Assembly (NCBI GenBank): GCA_052103955.1 | Contig: JBQELO010000009.1 | Coordinates: 1 to 64,000 of the forward strand | DNA: 64,000 nucleotides | Direction of reading: 5' to 3' | Source of the DNA: Paenalcaligenes sp052103955 | GTDB taxonomy: Bacteria; Pseudomonadota; Gammaproteobacteria; Burkholderiales; Burkholderiaceae_B | In this document: piece after piece, positions 51,632 to 60,524 of the stretch | Layout: every line of letters begins with the position of its first letter | Position numbering within the stretch: the stretch's first letter is position 1 | Position numbers and translations under genes: made by a program | Notes under the pieces: generated by a model | What the model saw: only the letters and a program-made list of their open reading frames with translations | Databases searched by the model: none | What the model was told of the DNA's origin: nothing

Positions 51632-52741
51632 ATGAAGGTGGAGAGTCTACAACCAATCTATTTTGATCAGCCCAATGCGCATTCGGGAACCATTCATTTA
51701 GCCACCGCGTGGGCAAATGTGCCTGAACCGGTGGCGGATGGTGAAATCGAGTCCTACAAAGCGGCTATACGTGAGCAGTTGCAGAAACAAGATGCCACCT
51801 TGGTTGCGCACTACTACGTAGACCCTGTTATTCAGGACTTGGCTGAAGAAACGGGTGGCTGTGTCGCAGACTCCTTAGAAATGGCCAGGTTTGGCAGGGA
51901 TTGCGATAGCTCCACCCTACTCGTCGCAGGGGTACGATTTATGGGGGAAAGTGCCAAGATTCTTAGCCCTGAAAAACGTGTGCTTATGGCAGACATGGAG
52001 GCTACCTGCTCTCTAGATTTAGGCTGTGACATAGCTGCTTTTGAGGCATTTTGTGATCAATACCCTGATCGTGAAGTGGTAGTCTATGCCAACACCAGTG
52101 CAGCGGTTAAAGCCAGAGCTGACTGGGTAGTGACGTCTGCCGTAGGCCAAGAAATTGTGATGTACTTGCACCAGCAAGGCAAAAAAATTCTGTGGGCTCC
52201 CGATAGACATTTAGGTGCCTACATACAGCACACTACTGGCGCCGATATGGTGTTGTGGCAAGGCTCATGTTTGGTGCACGATGAGTTTCAAGCTGACGAG
52301 CTACTGGTCATGAAAAAGCGTTATCCCGAAGCCTGTGTCTTAGCACACCCTGAAGCGCCTGCCAATGTGTTGGCGCACGCTGATTTTATAGGCTCTACAT
52401 CGCAAATATTGACGGCCGCAGCACGGTTCCCGCACGACATGTTTATTGTGGCGACAGACCAGCGTTTGCAGCATAAACTTAAGCAACAATTACCCCATAA
52501 ACGGTTTATGCCTGCCCCCACTGCTGGTGTAGGCGCTACCTGCAAAAGTTGCGCTTTTTGCCCATGGATGAGCCTAAATAGTTTACCTGCCCTACTGAAC
52601 AGCTTGCGTGGAAACACGTCAGAGATTCAGGTGGATGACGCTATACGTATAGCGGCACATAGGGGGTTGCAGCGCATGCTGGATTTTTCAGCAAATACGT
52701 TATTGCGAGCACAGTTACGGGAGCAACTGCAGCCAGCATAA
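51632..52741 (+). CDS. nadA: Quinolinate synthase A
   Basis: NadA condenses iminoaspartate with dihydroxyacetone phosphate to quinolinate, using a [4Fe-4S] cluster, in NAD synthesis. The 369-residue product has VAHYYVDPVIQDLAEETGG, the Cys in TCSLDLGCD, the Cys in LWQGSCLVHDEF and the C-terminal CKSCAFCPWM where the last cluster ligand lies. AAGGAG precedes the ATG. nadB and nadC are not adjacent. Convergent with the cytochrome gene, 3 bases apart. Confidence 0.94.
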   Translation: MKVESLQPIYFDQPNAHSGTIHLATAWANVPEPVADGEIESYKAAIREQLQKQDATLVAHYYVDPVIQDLAEETGGCVADSLEMARFGRDCDSSTLLVAGVRFMGESAKILSPEKRVLMADMEATCSLDLGCDIAAFEAFCDQYPDREVVVYANTSAAVKARADWVVTSAVGQEIVMYLHQQGKKILWAPDRHLGAYIQHTTGADMVLWQGSCLVHDEFQADELLVMKKRYPEACVLAHPEAPANVLAHADFIGSTSQILTAAARFPHDMFIVATDQRLQHKLKQQLPHKRFMPAPTAGVGATCKSCAFCPWMSLNSLPALLNSLRGNTSEIQVDDAIRIAAHRGLQRMLDFSANTLLRAQLREQLQPA

Positions 52742-52744
52742 GCT

Positions 52745-53083
52745 TTACTCTGCAGGGGCGCCAGATAGAATCCAGTTCACAATAGCCTCTATATCAGCAT
52801 CACTGACTTTGTTATTGGGGGGCATAGCAACTGGCCCCCAAACTCCTTGGCTCCCACTACGTATATGAGTTTTAAGCAGGTCGGCACGTTCAGCGCTAGC
52901 TGGGGCTGCGTCGTAAATGCTTTGAAATGAAGGCCCTAAAAGTTTTTTATCAACGCGGTGGCAGGCTAAACACGTGTTTTGCTTCAACGTGTCTAGCACG
53001 TCTTGTGTAGAGGGTTGCGCAATTACTGCTTGCGCAGGGGTAAGGATCAAACAAATGGCAATAAAGCTGCATCGTGGTGTCAT
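52745..53083 (-). CDS. Small class I cytochrome c (c551/c552 type)
   Basis: The 112-residue product has a signal peptide (about 1-22), heme site CLACH at 38-42 and an axial methionine in GPVAMPPNN, then a C-terminal helix DADIEAIVNWILSGA. The size and the motifs fit soluble periplasmic c551/c552 electron carriers. It could accept electrons from TsdA-type or other periplasmic enzymes. It is divergent from the usp gene, with 59 bases between starts. Confidence 0.88.
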   Translation of the reverse strand: MTPRCSFIAICLILTPAQAVIAQPSTQDVLDTLKQNTCLACHRVDKKLLGPSFQSIYDAAPASAERADLLKTHIRSGSQGVWGPVAMPPNNKVSDADIEAIVNWILSGAPAE

Positions 53084-53142
53084 TATGCAGGTGCTCTCAC
53101 ATTACAATAGTCATTATGTTCCCCCAACACTGAGGATATGTT

Positions 53143-53568
53143 ATGCGCAAAATTTTAGTACCAGTTGATGGTTCCGACGCGTCCAGCCGTGCGGTGCAAA
53201 TGGCAATTTCGATCCTGAAATCTATTCCCGATGGTGAGCTGCACATAGTGACTGTGCAAGCGCCCATCGTGTCGCGCAATGTATCGCGTTTTTTTGCGCC
53301 TGAAGTACTGAACGAATATTATCAGGATGAAGGTAACGCTGCATTAGCACCGGCAGTAGAACTGGCTACACAATCTGGCGTTAAATTTCAGCACAGTGTG
53401 CTCACAGGTTCGGTTGCGGAAACCATTGAAGAGTACGTGCAACTACATCATTGTGATCACATCATGATGGGTAGCCGTGGTTTGGGGGCTGTACCTGGTT
53501 TGATCTTGGGGTCTGTAACCACCAAAGTACTAAGCTTAGTTAGCGTACCTGTAACGCTGATCAAATAA
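53143..53568 (+). CDS. Universal stress protein (UspA family)
   Basis: The 141-residue single-domain Usp protein has ILVPVDGSDASSRAVQMA at the N-terminus and the ATP-binding pattern GSRGLGAVPGLILGSVTTKV near the end, so it is of the nucleotide-binding type. Its target is unknown. Convergent with fumC. Confidence 0.9.
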   Translation: MRKILVPVDGSDASSRAVQMAISILKSIPDGELHIVTVQAPIVSRNVSRFFAPEVLNEYYQDEGNAALAPAVELATQSGVKFQHSVLTGSVAETIEEYVQLHHCDHIMMGSRGLGAVPGLILGSVTTKVLSLVSVPVTLIK

Positions 53569-53571
53569 AAT

Positions 53572-53603
53572 AGCGGGCAAGCAACTTACGCTGCTCGCCC
53601 GCT
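53572..53603 (-). terminator. Terminator for fumC between usp and fumC
   Basis: AGCGGGC (53572-53578) pairs with GCCCGCT (53597-53603). On the minus strand the stem is followed by ATTTTATTT, so it best serves fumC, whose stop is 10 bases away. Confidence 0.6.
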
Positions 53604-53612
53604 GCTATAGCG

Positions 53613-55013
53613 TTATAGCGATGGTTTGGTCATGGCCAATGGGTCAATCCAACTATCGTATTGCGCTTCTGTCACAAAGCCTGATTCAAGCGCTGCTTCT
53701 TTCAGGCTTTGTCCTTTCTTGTGAGCCGTTTTAGCAATGGTGGCTGCTTTGTCGTAGCCAATATGCTTGTTCAAGGCGGTTACCAACATCAGGTTTTTAT
53801 CCAGATTTTCACGAATACGCTCTTCGTGCGGTGTAATGCCTACTGCACAATGTTCGTCAAAGGACAAACACGCATCGCTGACCAAGGCAATACTTTCCAT
53901 CACGTTATGTACCATGACGGGTTTGTAGACGTTTAACTGGAAATTACCTTGCGAACCGGCAAAGGCGACGGCAGCATCGTTACCAAACACCTGCACACAT
54001 ACCATGGTCATGGCTTCACACTGTGTGGGGTTTACTTTACCGGGCATAATGGAAGAGCCTGGCTCGTTTTCTGGGATTTGGATCTCGCCAATACCGCAAC
54101 GAGGGCCGCTGGCCAACCAACGCACGTCGTTAGCAATTTTCATCAAAGCACCCGCTAAGGTACGCAGCGAGGCCGACATGTTAACCAAGGCATCGTGCGC
54201 AGACAGTGCAAAGAATTTATTTTCAGCACTACGGAATGGCAAACCGGTGAGCTCTGCTAGATGACGTGCAACGGTGTCGCCAAATTTAGGGTGTGCATTT
54301 AGCCCAGTACCTACCGCGGTACCGCCAATAGCTAAATCATAAATACCCGGCAGTTGTGCTTCTACGTGTTCTAGGGCGAAGTCCAATTGTGCCGCCCAGC
54401 TACCAATTTCCTGACCCAAGGTAACTGGCGTTGCATCTTGCAAGTGAGTACGGCCTGTTTTTACCAGCGTTTCGTAGCGTGACGACAGGGTTTTAAAGGT
54501 GTCACGCAGTTGTGCAACGCTAGGCAACAAGCGATGTTTTACTTGCAACGCCACGGCTATATGCATAGCTGTAGGGAAGGTGTCGTTAGACGACTGCCCA
54601 CGATTCACGTGATCATTAGGGTGGATGGGGCTTTTGCTACCAATAACACCGCCTACCAGCTCAATGGCTTTGTTGGCAATGACTTCGTTGGCGTTCATGT
54701 TGCTTTGTGTACCAGAACCAGTCTGGAACACTACCAGTGGGAACTCCGCATCCAATTTATTTTCTACTACCAACTGTGCGGCCGCCACAATGGGGTCAGC
54801 TACGTTGGCAGGCAATTCGCCTAGCTCTTTGTTGGCCATGGCAGCAGCTTTTTTCAGGTAGCCCAATGCCTGAATCATGGGTGCTTGCCAGACGAAACGC
54901 TCTACCCCAATAGGGAAATTGATAATAGAGCGCTGTGTTTGTGCGCCCCAGTAGTGTTTAGCCGGGACAGCAATGTCGCCCATCGAATCTTGTTCTATAC
55001 GTGTATCAGACAT
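53613..55013 (-). CDS. fumC: Class II fumarate hydratase
   Basis: FumC is the iron-free fumarase of the citric acid cycle. The 466-residue product has RIEQDSMGDIAVPAKHYWGAQ at the N-terminus, QSSNDTFPTAMHIA and the superfamily signature GSSIMPGKVNPTQCE. Conserved SGSGTQSNMN-like GSGTQSNMNANEVIA is present. It is 22 bases downstream of epd on the same strand and may be co-transcribed. Confidence 0.95.
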   Translation of the reverse strand: MSDTRIEQDSMGDIAVPAKHYWGAQTQRSIINFPIGVERFVWQAPMIQALGYLKKAAAMANKELGELPANVADPIVAAAQLVVENKLDAEFPLVVFQTGSGTQSNMNANEVIANKAIELVGGVIGSKSPIHPNDHVNRGQSSNDTFPTAMHIAVALQVKHRLLPSVAQLRDTFKTLSSRYETLVKTGRTHLQDATPVTLGQEIGSWAAQLDFALEHVEAQLPGIYDLAIGGTAVGTGLNAHPKFGDTVARHLAELTGLPFRSAENKFFALSAHDALVNMSASLRTLAGALMKIANDVRWLASGPRCGIGEIQIPENEPGSSIMPGKVNPTQCEAMTMVCVQVFGNDAAVAFAGSQGNFQLNVYKPVMVHNVMESIALVSDACLSFDEHCAVGITPHEERIRENLDKNLMLVTALNKHIGYDKAATIAKTAHKKGQSLKEAALESGFVTEAQYDSWIDPLAMTKPSL

Positions 55014-55035
55014 GCTTTGCTCCTACAGAGAAAAA

Positions 55036-56097
55036 TTATTTAGTACAGGCTAACGCATTGGCTTCTGCCAAGCGTTGCACCCAAACTTGTGCAATATCTA
55101 CCAATCTATTGGCAAAGCCCCACTCGTTGTCAAACCAGACAAAAAGGTTGGCAAAGCCTTCATCATTAGTACGTGTTTGACTACCGTCCACGATGACGGA
55201 ATGCGGGTCGTGGTTGAAATCCACGGAAGCATGCGGCTGATTCGTGAATGCAATGGTAGTACAGGATTTTGTCGCGGCGTCTTTAAACAACTGGTTAATC
55301 GCCTCTGGCTTAGTACTGGTACGTAAATTAACCATCAAATCAATAGCGGATACGTTCAAAATAGGTACACGTATGGCTTTAGCTTGTACTTTACCCTGCA
55401 ATTGTGGCAATAAACGCTCTACCCCTTGTGCCAAACCCGTGGCTACCGGCACGATAGACTGCATGGCGGAACGGGTACGGCGTAAATCTTTATGATGATA
55501 GCCATCAATCATGGGCTGATCATTCATGACCGAGTGCAAGGTGGTTAGAAAACAGTGTTCTATACCGAAAGCTTTATCCAGTACTGCCAGCACGGGAATA
55601 ATCGCATTGGTAGTACACGACGCATTGGAGACAATACGGTGCTCTGCCGCTAAGCCATCATCATTAATATCTAACACAGCGGTGTAATCTACATCAGCCG
55701 CCCCATCAGCAGGGTGTGAGACTAAGACTCTGGGGCAACCGCTATCAATAAAGCGTTGCAACTGTTCGCGCTTGCCGTATACGCCTGAACATTCGATAAC
55801 TAAGTCTAGGTTTAGGCTTTTCCACTCTACATCTTCAGGGTTTTGAGCATGTGTGACGGCAATACGATTACCATCAATCATTAATGATTGCTCATCATGA
55901 CTGATGTTAGCAGCAGGAAACGGCCCATGTGTGGAGTCAAACCGCGTCAAATAAGCCATGCTTTCCATATCTGCTGGCTCATTGATGGCGACCACCTGCA
56001 AAACGTGTTGCAGCTTACGTTCATAAATAGCACGTAAAACACATCGCCCGATGCGACCGTATCCATTGATTGCTATGCGTGTCACAGGCGTTTCCAT
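55036..56097 (-). CDS. epd: Erythrose 4-phosphate dehydrogenase (GAPDH family)
   Basis: Epd oxidises erythrose 4-phosphate to 4-phosphoerythronate, the first step of vitamin B6 synthesis. The 353-residue product has RIAINGYGRIGRCVLRA, the catalytic SNASCTTN, and epd-like HHKDLRRTRSAMQSI and FNHDPHSVIVDGSQTR, closer to E. coli Epd than to GapA. I chose the second ATG (56097) because AAGG is six bases before it. A glycolytic role is possible. It follows the short-chain dehydrogenase gene by 12 bases. Confidence 0.85.
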   Translation of the reverse strand: METPVTRIAINGYGRIGRCVLRAIYERKLQHVLQVVAINEPADMESMAYLTRFDSTHGPFPAANISHDEQSLMIDGNRIAVTHAQNPEDVEWKSLNLDLVIECSGVYGKREQLQRFIDSGCPRVLVSHPADGAADVDYTAVLDINDDGLAAEHRIVSNASCTTNAIIPVLAVLDKAFGIEHCFLTTLHSVMNDQPMIDGYHHKDLRRTRSAMQSIVPVATGLAQGVERLLPQLQGKVQAKAIRVPILNVSAIDLMVNLRTSTKPEAINQLFKDAATKSCTTIAFTNQPHASVDFNHDPHSVIVDGSQTRTNDEGFANLFVWFDNEWGFANRLVDIAQVWVQRLAEANALACTK

Positions 56098-56109
56098 GCC
56101 CATCCTTGA

Positions 56110-56883
56110 TCAAAAAGTAATAGAAAAACCACCATCCACCACAATGATGTGGCCATTCACATAACTGGCAGAGGTTGATGCTAAAAATACTGCAGCTGGC
56201 GTGATTTCAGCAGGTTGAGCCCACCGTGCAAGTGGGTTTCTACCAATCACATGTACCCCTTTAACGGGATCATTTGCCAGAACTTGATTCGATTCGGTCG
56301 CGAATGTGCCCGGGGCTATGCCATTGCTGGTTACGCCTTGCGCGCCGAACTCAACCGCCAAGGAACGCACCATGGCTTCCAAGCCCTGTTTAGCTACAGG
56401 ATACACCGCATCACCTGCTCTGGCTATGCGGCCTGCAATAGAGCTTAGCGTGATAATTCGCCCGTAACCTTTGGCGGCCATGCTCATGGCGGCAAGCTTG
56501 GACAACACGACTGTAGCCGTTAAATTATCTTGTATATGCTGGGTGATTTCTGTCACGCTTAGCTCGCTAAGCGGGCGACGCAAACGCGAACCTACTGTAT
56601 TAACCAAAATATCGGGTTGAACGGGTAATTCAGCGTAAGCGGCTTCCAGCGTACAAAGGTCAGAAATATCTTGGCACCACACAGAAGCTGAATAGCCATC
56701 CGCTTGCAAACGTTGCTGCGCCTGCTGTAAAGGCCCTGCTGTTCTACCATTTAAAATAACGTGCGCACCAAGCCCTGCATAGGCGGCTGCAATGGCCCAA
56801 CCTAATCCTTGTGCTGAGCCAGTTACCAACGCTGTTTTGCCGTGCAACTCAAAAGACGGGATAAAAGATTCTATAGTCTGCAT
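56110..56883 (-). CDS. Short-chain dehydrogenase, gluconate 5-dehydrogenase-like
   Basis: The 257-residue Rossmann protein has the cofactor motif TGSAQGLGWAIA (about 21-32), NTVGSRLRRPL, the catalytic YPVAK and IAPGTFATESN. It resembles IdnO/Gno enzymes that reduce 5-ketogluconate, but the substrate cannot be read from sequence. It is 6 bases from the 2-hydroxyacid dehydrogenase gene upstream and 12 from epd downstream, so the three form one operon. Confidence 0.82.
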   Translation of the reverse strand: MQTIESFIPSFELHGKTALVTGSAQGLGWAIAAAYAGLGAHVILNGRTAGPLQQAQQRLQADGYSASVWCQDISDLCTLEAAYAELPVQPDILVNTVGSRLRRPLSELSVTEITQHIQDNLTATVVLSKLAAMSMAAKGYGRIITLSSIAGRIARAGDAVYPVAKQGLEAMVRSLAVEFGAQGVTSNGIAPGTFATESNQVLANDPVKGVHVIGRNPLARWAQPAEITPAAVFLASTSASYVNGHIIVVDGGFSITF

Positions 56884-56889
56884 TACAGC

Positions 56890-57861
56890 TTACACCGTGA
56901 CCAAATTCCTAGCATTACCTGCAACAAAAGCCTCAACATTGCCGACGACTTGATCAGCCAAAGCTTGCACAGCCTCTTGACTCGCCCAGGCTACATGAGG
57001 GGTAAAGATGAAATTAGGCAGATCCATTAAACTAAACAGCACGTTATCGTCGCGTGGTGGCTCGGGAGTCGTCACATCTACACCTGCACCACTAATTTGA
57101 CCGCTGCGCAGCGCATCAGCTAAGTCTGCTTCGCAAATTAACCCACCTCTTGCGGTATTAATCACCAAAGGATGTTTATCCATCATGGAAAACTCTTTAG
57201 CCGTCAGTAAATTGGTGGTTTCGGGGGTTAATGGGCAATGCAAACTAATAATGTCTGAGCTGCGCAGCATGGTTTCAAAGCTAACTTTGCCCTCACCTGC
57301 CTCACTACTGCCCTTACGAGCAGCAAATTGCACTTTCATCCCTAGACCTTGAGCGAGCTTGGCTACAGATTGACCTAATGCACCAGCGCCCACGATACCT
57401 AATGTGCTGCCCGCTAAGTCGCGTATAGGGTAATCAAAATAGCAAAATTGCTGTGCCTCTTGCCAGCGACCACGAGCTACAGACTGGTGGTAGGCAAATA
57501 TACTGCGTCGTAACGCAAAAATAAGTGCCAACGTATGCTCTGGCACGGTGTGTTCAGCGTAATTGCGTACATTACAGACGGCAATACCACGGGTTTTACA
57601 GGCATGTAAATCAACGTTGTTATACCCTGTAGCCGCGACCGCAATTAAGCGTAGTGTTGGTGCAGCCGCAATTACAGCAGCGCTAACCACTGCTTTGTTG
57701 CTGATGATGATGTCGGCTGTTTTACAGCGCTCTATGGCTTCGGCTTCAGTGCTTTTCGCGTAGCAAACCAGTTCATGAGGAAAAGAAAACGCCTGCAATT
57801 TCGTATGCGGGCCTAGTGTTTCACTATCGAGAAAAACAATGCGTAGAGGCTGATTTAACAT
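56890..57861 (-). CDS. D-isomer-specific 2-hydroxyacid dehydrogenase (HprA-like)
   Basis: The 323-residue product is an NAD(P)-dependent reductase of the glycerate/hydroxypyruvate type. It has the NAD motif GIVGAGALGQSVAKLAQ, the Arg of INTARGGL, and the catalytic His in PHVAWAS with Glu in TPEPP. No regulatory ACT domain is seen, and the protein is shorter than PdxB. First gene of the cluster with an SDR and epd. Confidence 0.88.
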   Translation of the reverse strand: MLNQPLRIVFLDSETLGPHTKLQAFSFPHELVCYAKSTEAEAIERCKTADIIISNKAVVSAAVIAAAPTLRLIAVAATGYNNVDLHACKTRGIAVCNVRNYAEHTVPEHTLALIFALRRSIFAYHQSVARGRWQEAQQFCYFDYPIRDLAGSTLGIVGAGALGQSVAKLAQGLGMKVQFAARKGSSEAGEGKVSFETMLRSSDIISLHCPLTPETTNLLTAKEFSMMDKHPLVINTARGGLICEADLADALRSGQISGAGVDVTTPEPPRDDNVLFSLMDLPNFIFTPHVAWASQEAVQALADQVVGNVEAFVAGNARNLVTV

Positions 57862-58033
57862 ATGACACTCAAGGTAAGATCAAACATGGCACATGACGCG
57901 AATGACTGCGCGTATCATAGTCATCTAGTCTACCGTAGTAATGTGTGACACTGCAGTTCCCTGTATTAAAAACGGGGTTATTGCATGCTATAAAAGGTCT
58001 AGGATTTTTCGTTTTTCTTGTGAAGGAGCTCTT

Positions 58034-58642
58034 ATGAAACTGTATTACATGGCTGGTTCTTGTGCTTTGGTCTCGCATATCGTGCTGGAGTGGATTGGTA
58101 AACCTTTCCAAACTCAAGCAGTTAGCCGCAAAGAGCTTAAAGAGCCTGCTTTCCTAGCACTTAACCCATTGGGTTCAGTTCCTGCATTTATGGATGGCGA
58201 TATGCTACTGACCCAAAGCGTCGCTATTTTGGAATATTTGGCTGAAAGTGCGCCAGAAAAAAATTTGCTAGGCACTACAGCACAACAACGTGCTGAAACC
58301 CGTCGTGCTTTGTCATTTTTGAACTCAGACGTACATAAAAACTTTGGCGTGATGTTTGGTATCCAAGGCTATACGCAAAACGAAGCAGCACAGCAAGAAG
58401 TGAAAGAAAACACAGCCAAACGACTACGTGGCTATTTTGAGCTGCTAGATAAACAATTAGAGGGTAAAGATTGGCTCACCGGCACACGCTCTATTGCTGA
58501 TCCTTACTTGTACGTAGTCATGCGTTGGGCCCCACTGCAAAAAGTTGACCTTAGTGATCTGTCTAATTTGCAGCGTTTCTTTAAAAACATGGAAGCAGAT
58601 GCCGGCGTACAAGCAGCACTAAAAGGTGAAGGTCTAGCCTAA
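58034..58642 (+). CDS. Beta-class glutathione S-transferase
   Basis: The 202-residue product begins MKLYYMAGSCALVSHIVLEW with the beta-class catalytic Cys10, then NPLGSVPAFMDG, and a helical C-domain with LTGTRSIADPYLYVVMRW. It conjugates or reduces using glutathione in the cytoplasm. AAGGAG lies 7 bases before the ATG; upstream in-frame codons are unconserved. Convergent with the recombinase-like gene by one base. Confidence 0.92.
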   Translation: MKLYYMAGSCALVSHIVLEWIGKPFQTQAVSRKELKEPAFLALNPLGSVPAFMDGDMLLTQSVAILEYLAESAPEKNLLGTTAQQRAETRRALSFLNSDVHKNFGVMFGIQGYTQNEAAQQEVKENTAKRLRGYFELLDKQLEGKDWLTGTRSIADPYLYVVMRWAPLQKVDLSDLSNLQRFFKNMEADAGVQAALKGEGLA

Positions 58643-58643
58643 G

Positions 58644-59702
58644 CTAGCAGTTGTGGCTTTTAAAATAACGCCACTCGGCGGCCAGTCTGGAACTTCCGGC
58701 GGCCGCCGCCACAAAGCCCATGTGGCTATCCAAATCAGAAAGGCTTGCGCCCTCTTCTATCATCAGACCACCATAACTATTACGTAATTTCTGTGCTGTT
58801 AAGCCTGAGAAGCCGTGTTCATTACCCCAGCCGGCAACGATTCTAGCCAAGGTGGCTGGATTCATCGTTTCTTTTGAGCGAAATTCAGAAGGGACTCGGT
58901 TAGAAGGAAATAGTAGTTGATGGCCCGTGGCGTGTACTAGTCGCTGCTTCCAACTCAACACTACAGGTAGTGCCCATTCAGGCAAGGTTAGTACACGGTG
59001 TTTACCGCCATAATCTTGAATATAAGCATGAATAGTGGAGTCCTGGGGATCACTACGGTTCAGCGCTAGCTGTTCTTGCAAGGTAAAGCTGATAAAACAG
59101 CCCGTATCCAAACAGTATTCACCATCTTCATTGTTATGCAGCGAATCAATACGTAAAGAAAGCACCTCTAAGGCTTTAAGCCCGCAACCCAATAACAAAG
59201 CAATTACGGCGGCATTTCTATGTGCTTTCCATAGCGCAGCAGCGGTGAGGCTATGATGCTCTAACGCTAGCCTTTGTTGCTCTGCTTCTAACATTCCTAT
59301 GATTTCATGGCATTGTTCTGGCGATAGAAACTGTTTACTTTGATTACTGCTGGAGTCACGCCAGGATGTAGCGTGCATATCCTGCAATTGTTGCGATGCG
59401 GTGGGATTAATCAGTGCGGGTATTTGAGCTTGCAATGCTTCATACGCACGTAATATCACCAACTGATAGCGCTCGCGTTGTTGCCTATTGGTATCTTCTA
59501 AACTGCTAAGAAACTTAGCAATATGTACTTCGTTCACAGTACTGATATTAAGTCGCTGTGTAGGTAGCCATTCTAAAAACCTGCGCCACAATACTTGGTA
59601 TATGCGTTTGCTGGACAATCTAAACGGTGGGTGTTGGCTATCCATCCATTTTTCAAACAGGATAATGGCCTCTTTCTGTCGTAATGATTTGGATTGTTCC
59701 AT
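58644..59702 (-). CDS. Catalytically degenerate tyrosine recombinase-fold protein
   Basis: The 352-residue product has the two-domain build of a tyrosine recombinase (core-binding domain about 12-100, catalytic fold about 125-345). From the ATG at 59702: the first catalytic Arg is Lys176 (GCGLKALEV), Lys234 is kept (GGKHRVLTL), the HxxR motif is QKLR (Gln304, Arg307), the LGH His is Phe330 (HMGF), and a candidate Tyr346 sits in EWRYF. So most catalytic residues are lost, although the frame is intact. AGAGGG precedes the ATG at a good distance; a GTG at 59708 would add only two residues. Confidence 0.8.
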   Translation of the reverse strand: MEQSKSLRQKEAIILFEKWMDSQHPPFRLSSKRIYQVLWRRFLEWLPTQRLNISTVNEVHIAKFLSSLEDTNRQQRERYQLVILRAYEALQAQIPALINPTASQQLQDMHATSWRDSSSNQSKQFLSPEQCHEIIGMLEAEQQRLALEHHSLTAAALWKAHRNAAVIALLLGCGLKALEVLSLRIDSLHNNEDGEYCLDTGCFISFTLQEQLALNRSDPQDSTIHAYIQDYGGKHRVLTLPEWALPVVLSWKQRLVHATGHQLLFPSNRVPSEFRSKETMNPATLARIVAGWGNEHGFSGLTAQKLRNSYGGLMIEEGASLSDLDSHMGFVAAAAGSSRLAAEWRYFKSHNC

Positions 59703-59775
59703 CTGCACCCTCTTTGTTGGAAACTTTAGCTTAACTTAAAATTTTTATCTTCCGTTAGTTGCATTAATTATAACT

Positions 59776-59805
59776 AAAGAAGCCGGTGTTGCACCGGCAT
59801 TCTTT
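59776..59805 (-). terminator. Terminator of the liv operon
   Basis: GCCGGTG (59782-59788) pairs with CACCGGC (59792-59798), with flanking A/T-rich arms. On the minus strand a TTCTTTAG tail follows. It lies 24 bases after the livF stop. Confidence 0.65.
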
Positions 59806-59821
59806 TTGTTTCTTTTATTGC

Positions 59822-60523
59822 TTACACACCTAGATAGGCTTTACGTACATCAGGGTTGGCCAACAGATTAGCACCGGTATCTTGCATTACTACCTTGCCT
59901 GTTTCGATTACGTAGCCTCTATCAGCCACCTGCAAGGCCTTATTCGCATTCTGCTCTACCAGGAAGACCGTAACACCCTCCTCTCTAATAGTACGAATAA
60001 TATCGAAGATTTGCGCAATGATCAGCGGTGCTAAACCTAGCGTAGGCTCGTCTAGCAGCAATAGCCTAGGTTTACTCATTAGCGCACGACCAATCGCCAG
60101 CATCTGCTGCTCACCACCTGACATCGTCCCTGCACGCTGTACTGACCGCTCACGCAGTCGAGGGAAAAGCTCGTACACATGCTCCTCCCCTTCTGCTATT
60201 TGCGATTTACTTAAAAAGAAACCACCCATTTTTAAGTTTTCAGACACGGTTAGGTCCGGGAAAACGCGACGCCCTTCTGGCGATATAGCAATACCACGTT
60301 GCATGATTTCATGCGTAGGAAGATTGCTAATGTCTTCGCCTTCAAAGGTAATACGACCACTTTTAGCACGTGGAGAACCACATACTGTCATTAGCGTAGT
60401 GGTTTTACCTGCACCGTTCGCACCAATTAAGGTGACGATTTCCCCTTTGTTTACGTCTAGTGTGACGTCATCCAGAGCCTGAATAGCACCGTAATATGTA
60501 CTGACATTCTCAAGCTTAAGCAC
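59822..60523 (-). CDS. livF: Branched-chain amino acid ABC transporter, ATPase LivF
   Basis: One of the two cytoplasmic ATPases of the high-affinity leucine/isoleucine/valine importer. The 233-residue product has Walker A GANGAGKTT, the signature MSGGEQQMLAIGRAL and Walker B LLLLDEPTLGLAP. It starts one base from the livG stop. The substrate could also be another amino acid or urea, since family members vary. Confidence 0.93.
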   Translation of the reverse strand: MLKLENVSTYYGAIQALDDVTLDVNKGEIVTLIGANGAGKTTTLMTVCGSPRAKSGRITFEGEDISNLPTHEIMQRGIAISPEGRRVFPDLTVSENLKMGGFFLSKSQIAEGEEHVYELFPRLRERSVQRAGTMSGGEQQMLAIGRALMSKPRLLLLDEPTLGLAPLIIAQIFDIIRTIREEGVTVFLVEQNANKALQVADRGYVIETGKVVMQDTGANLLANPDVRKAYLGV

Positions 60524-60524
60524 G

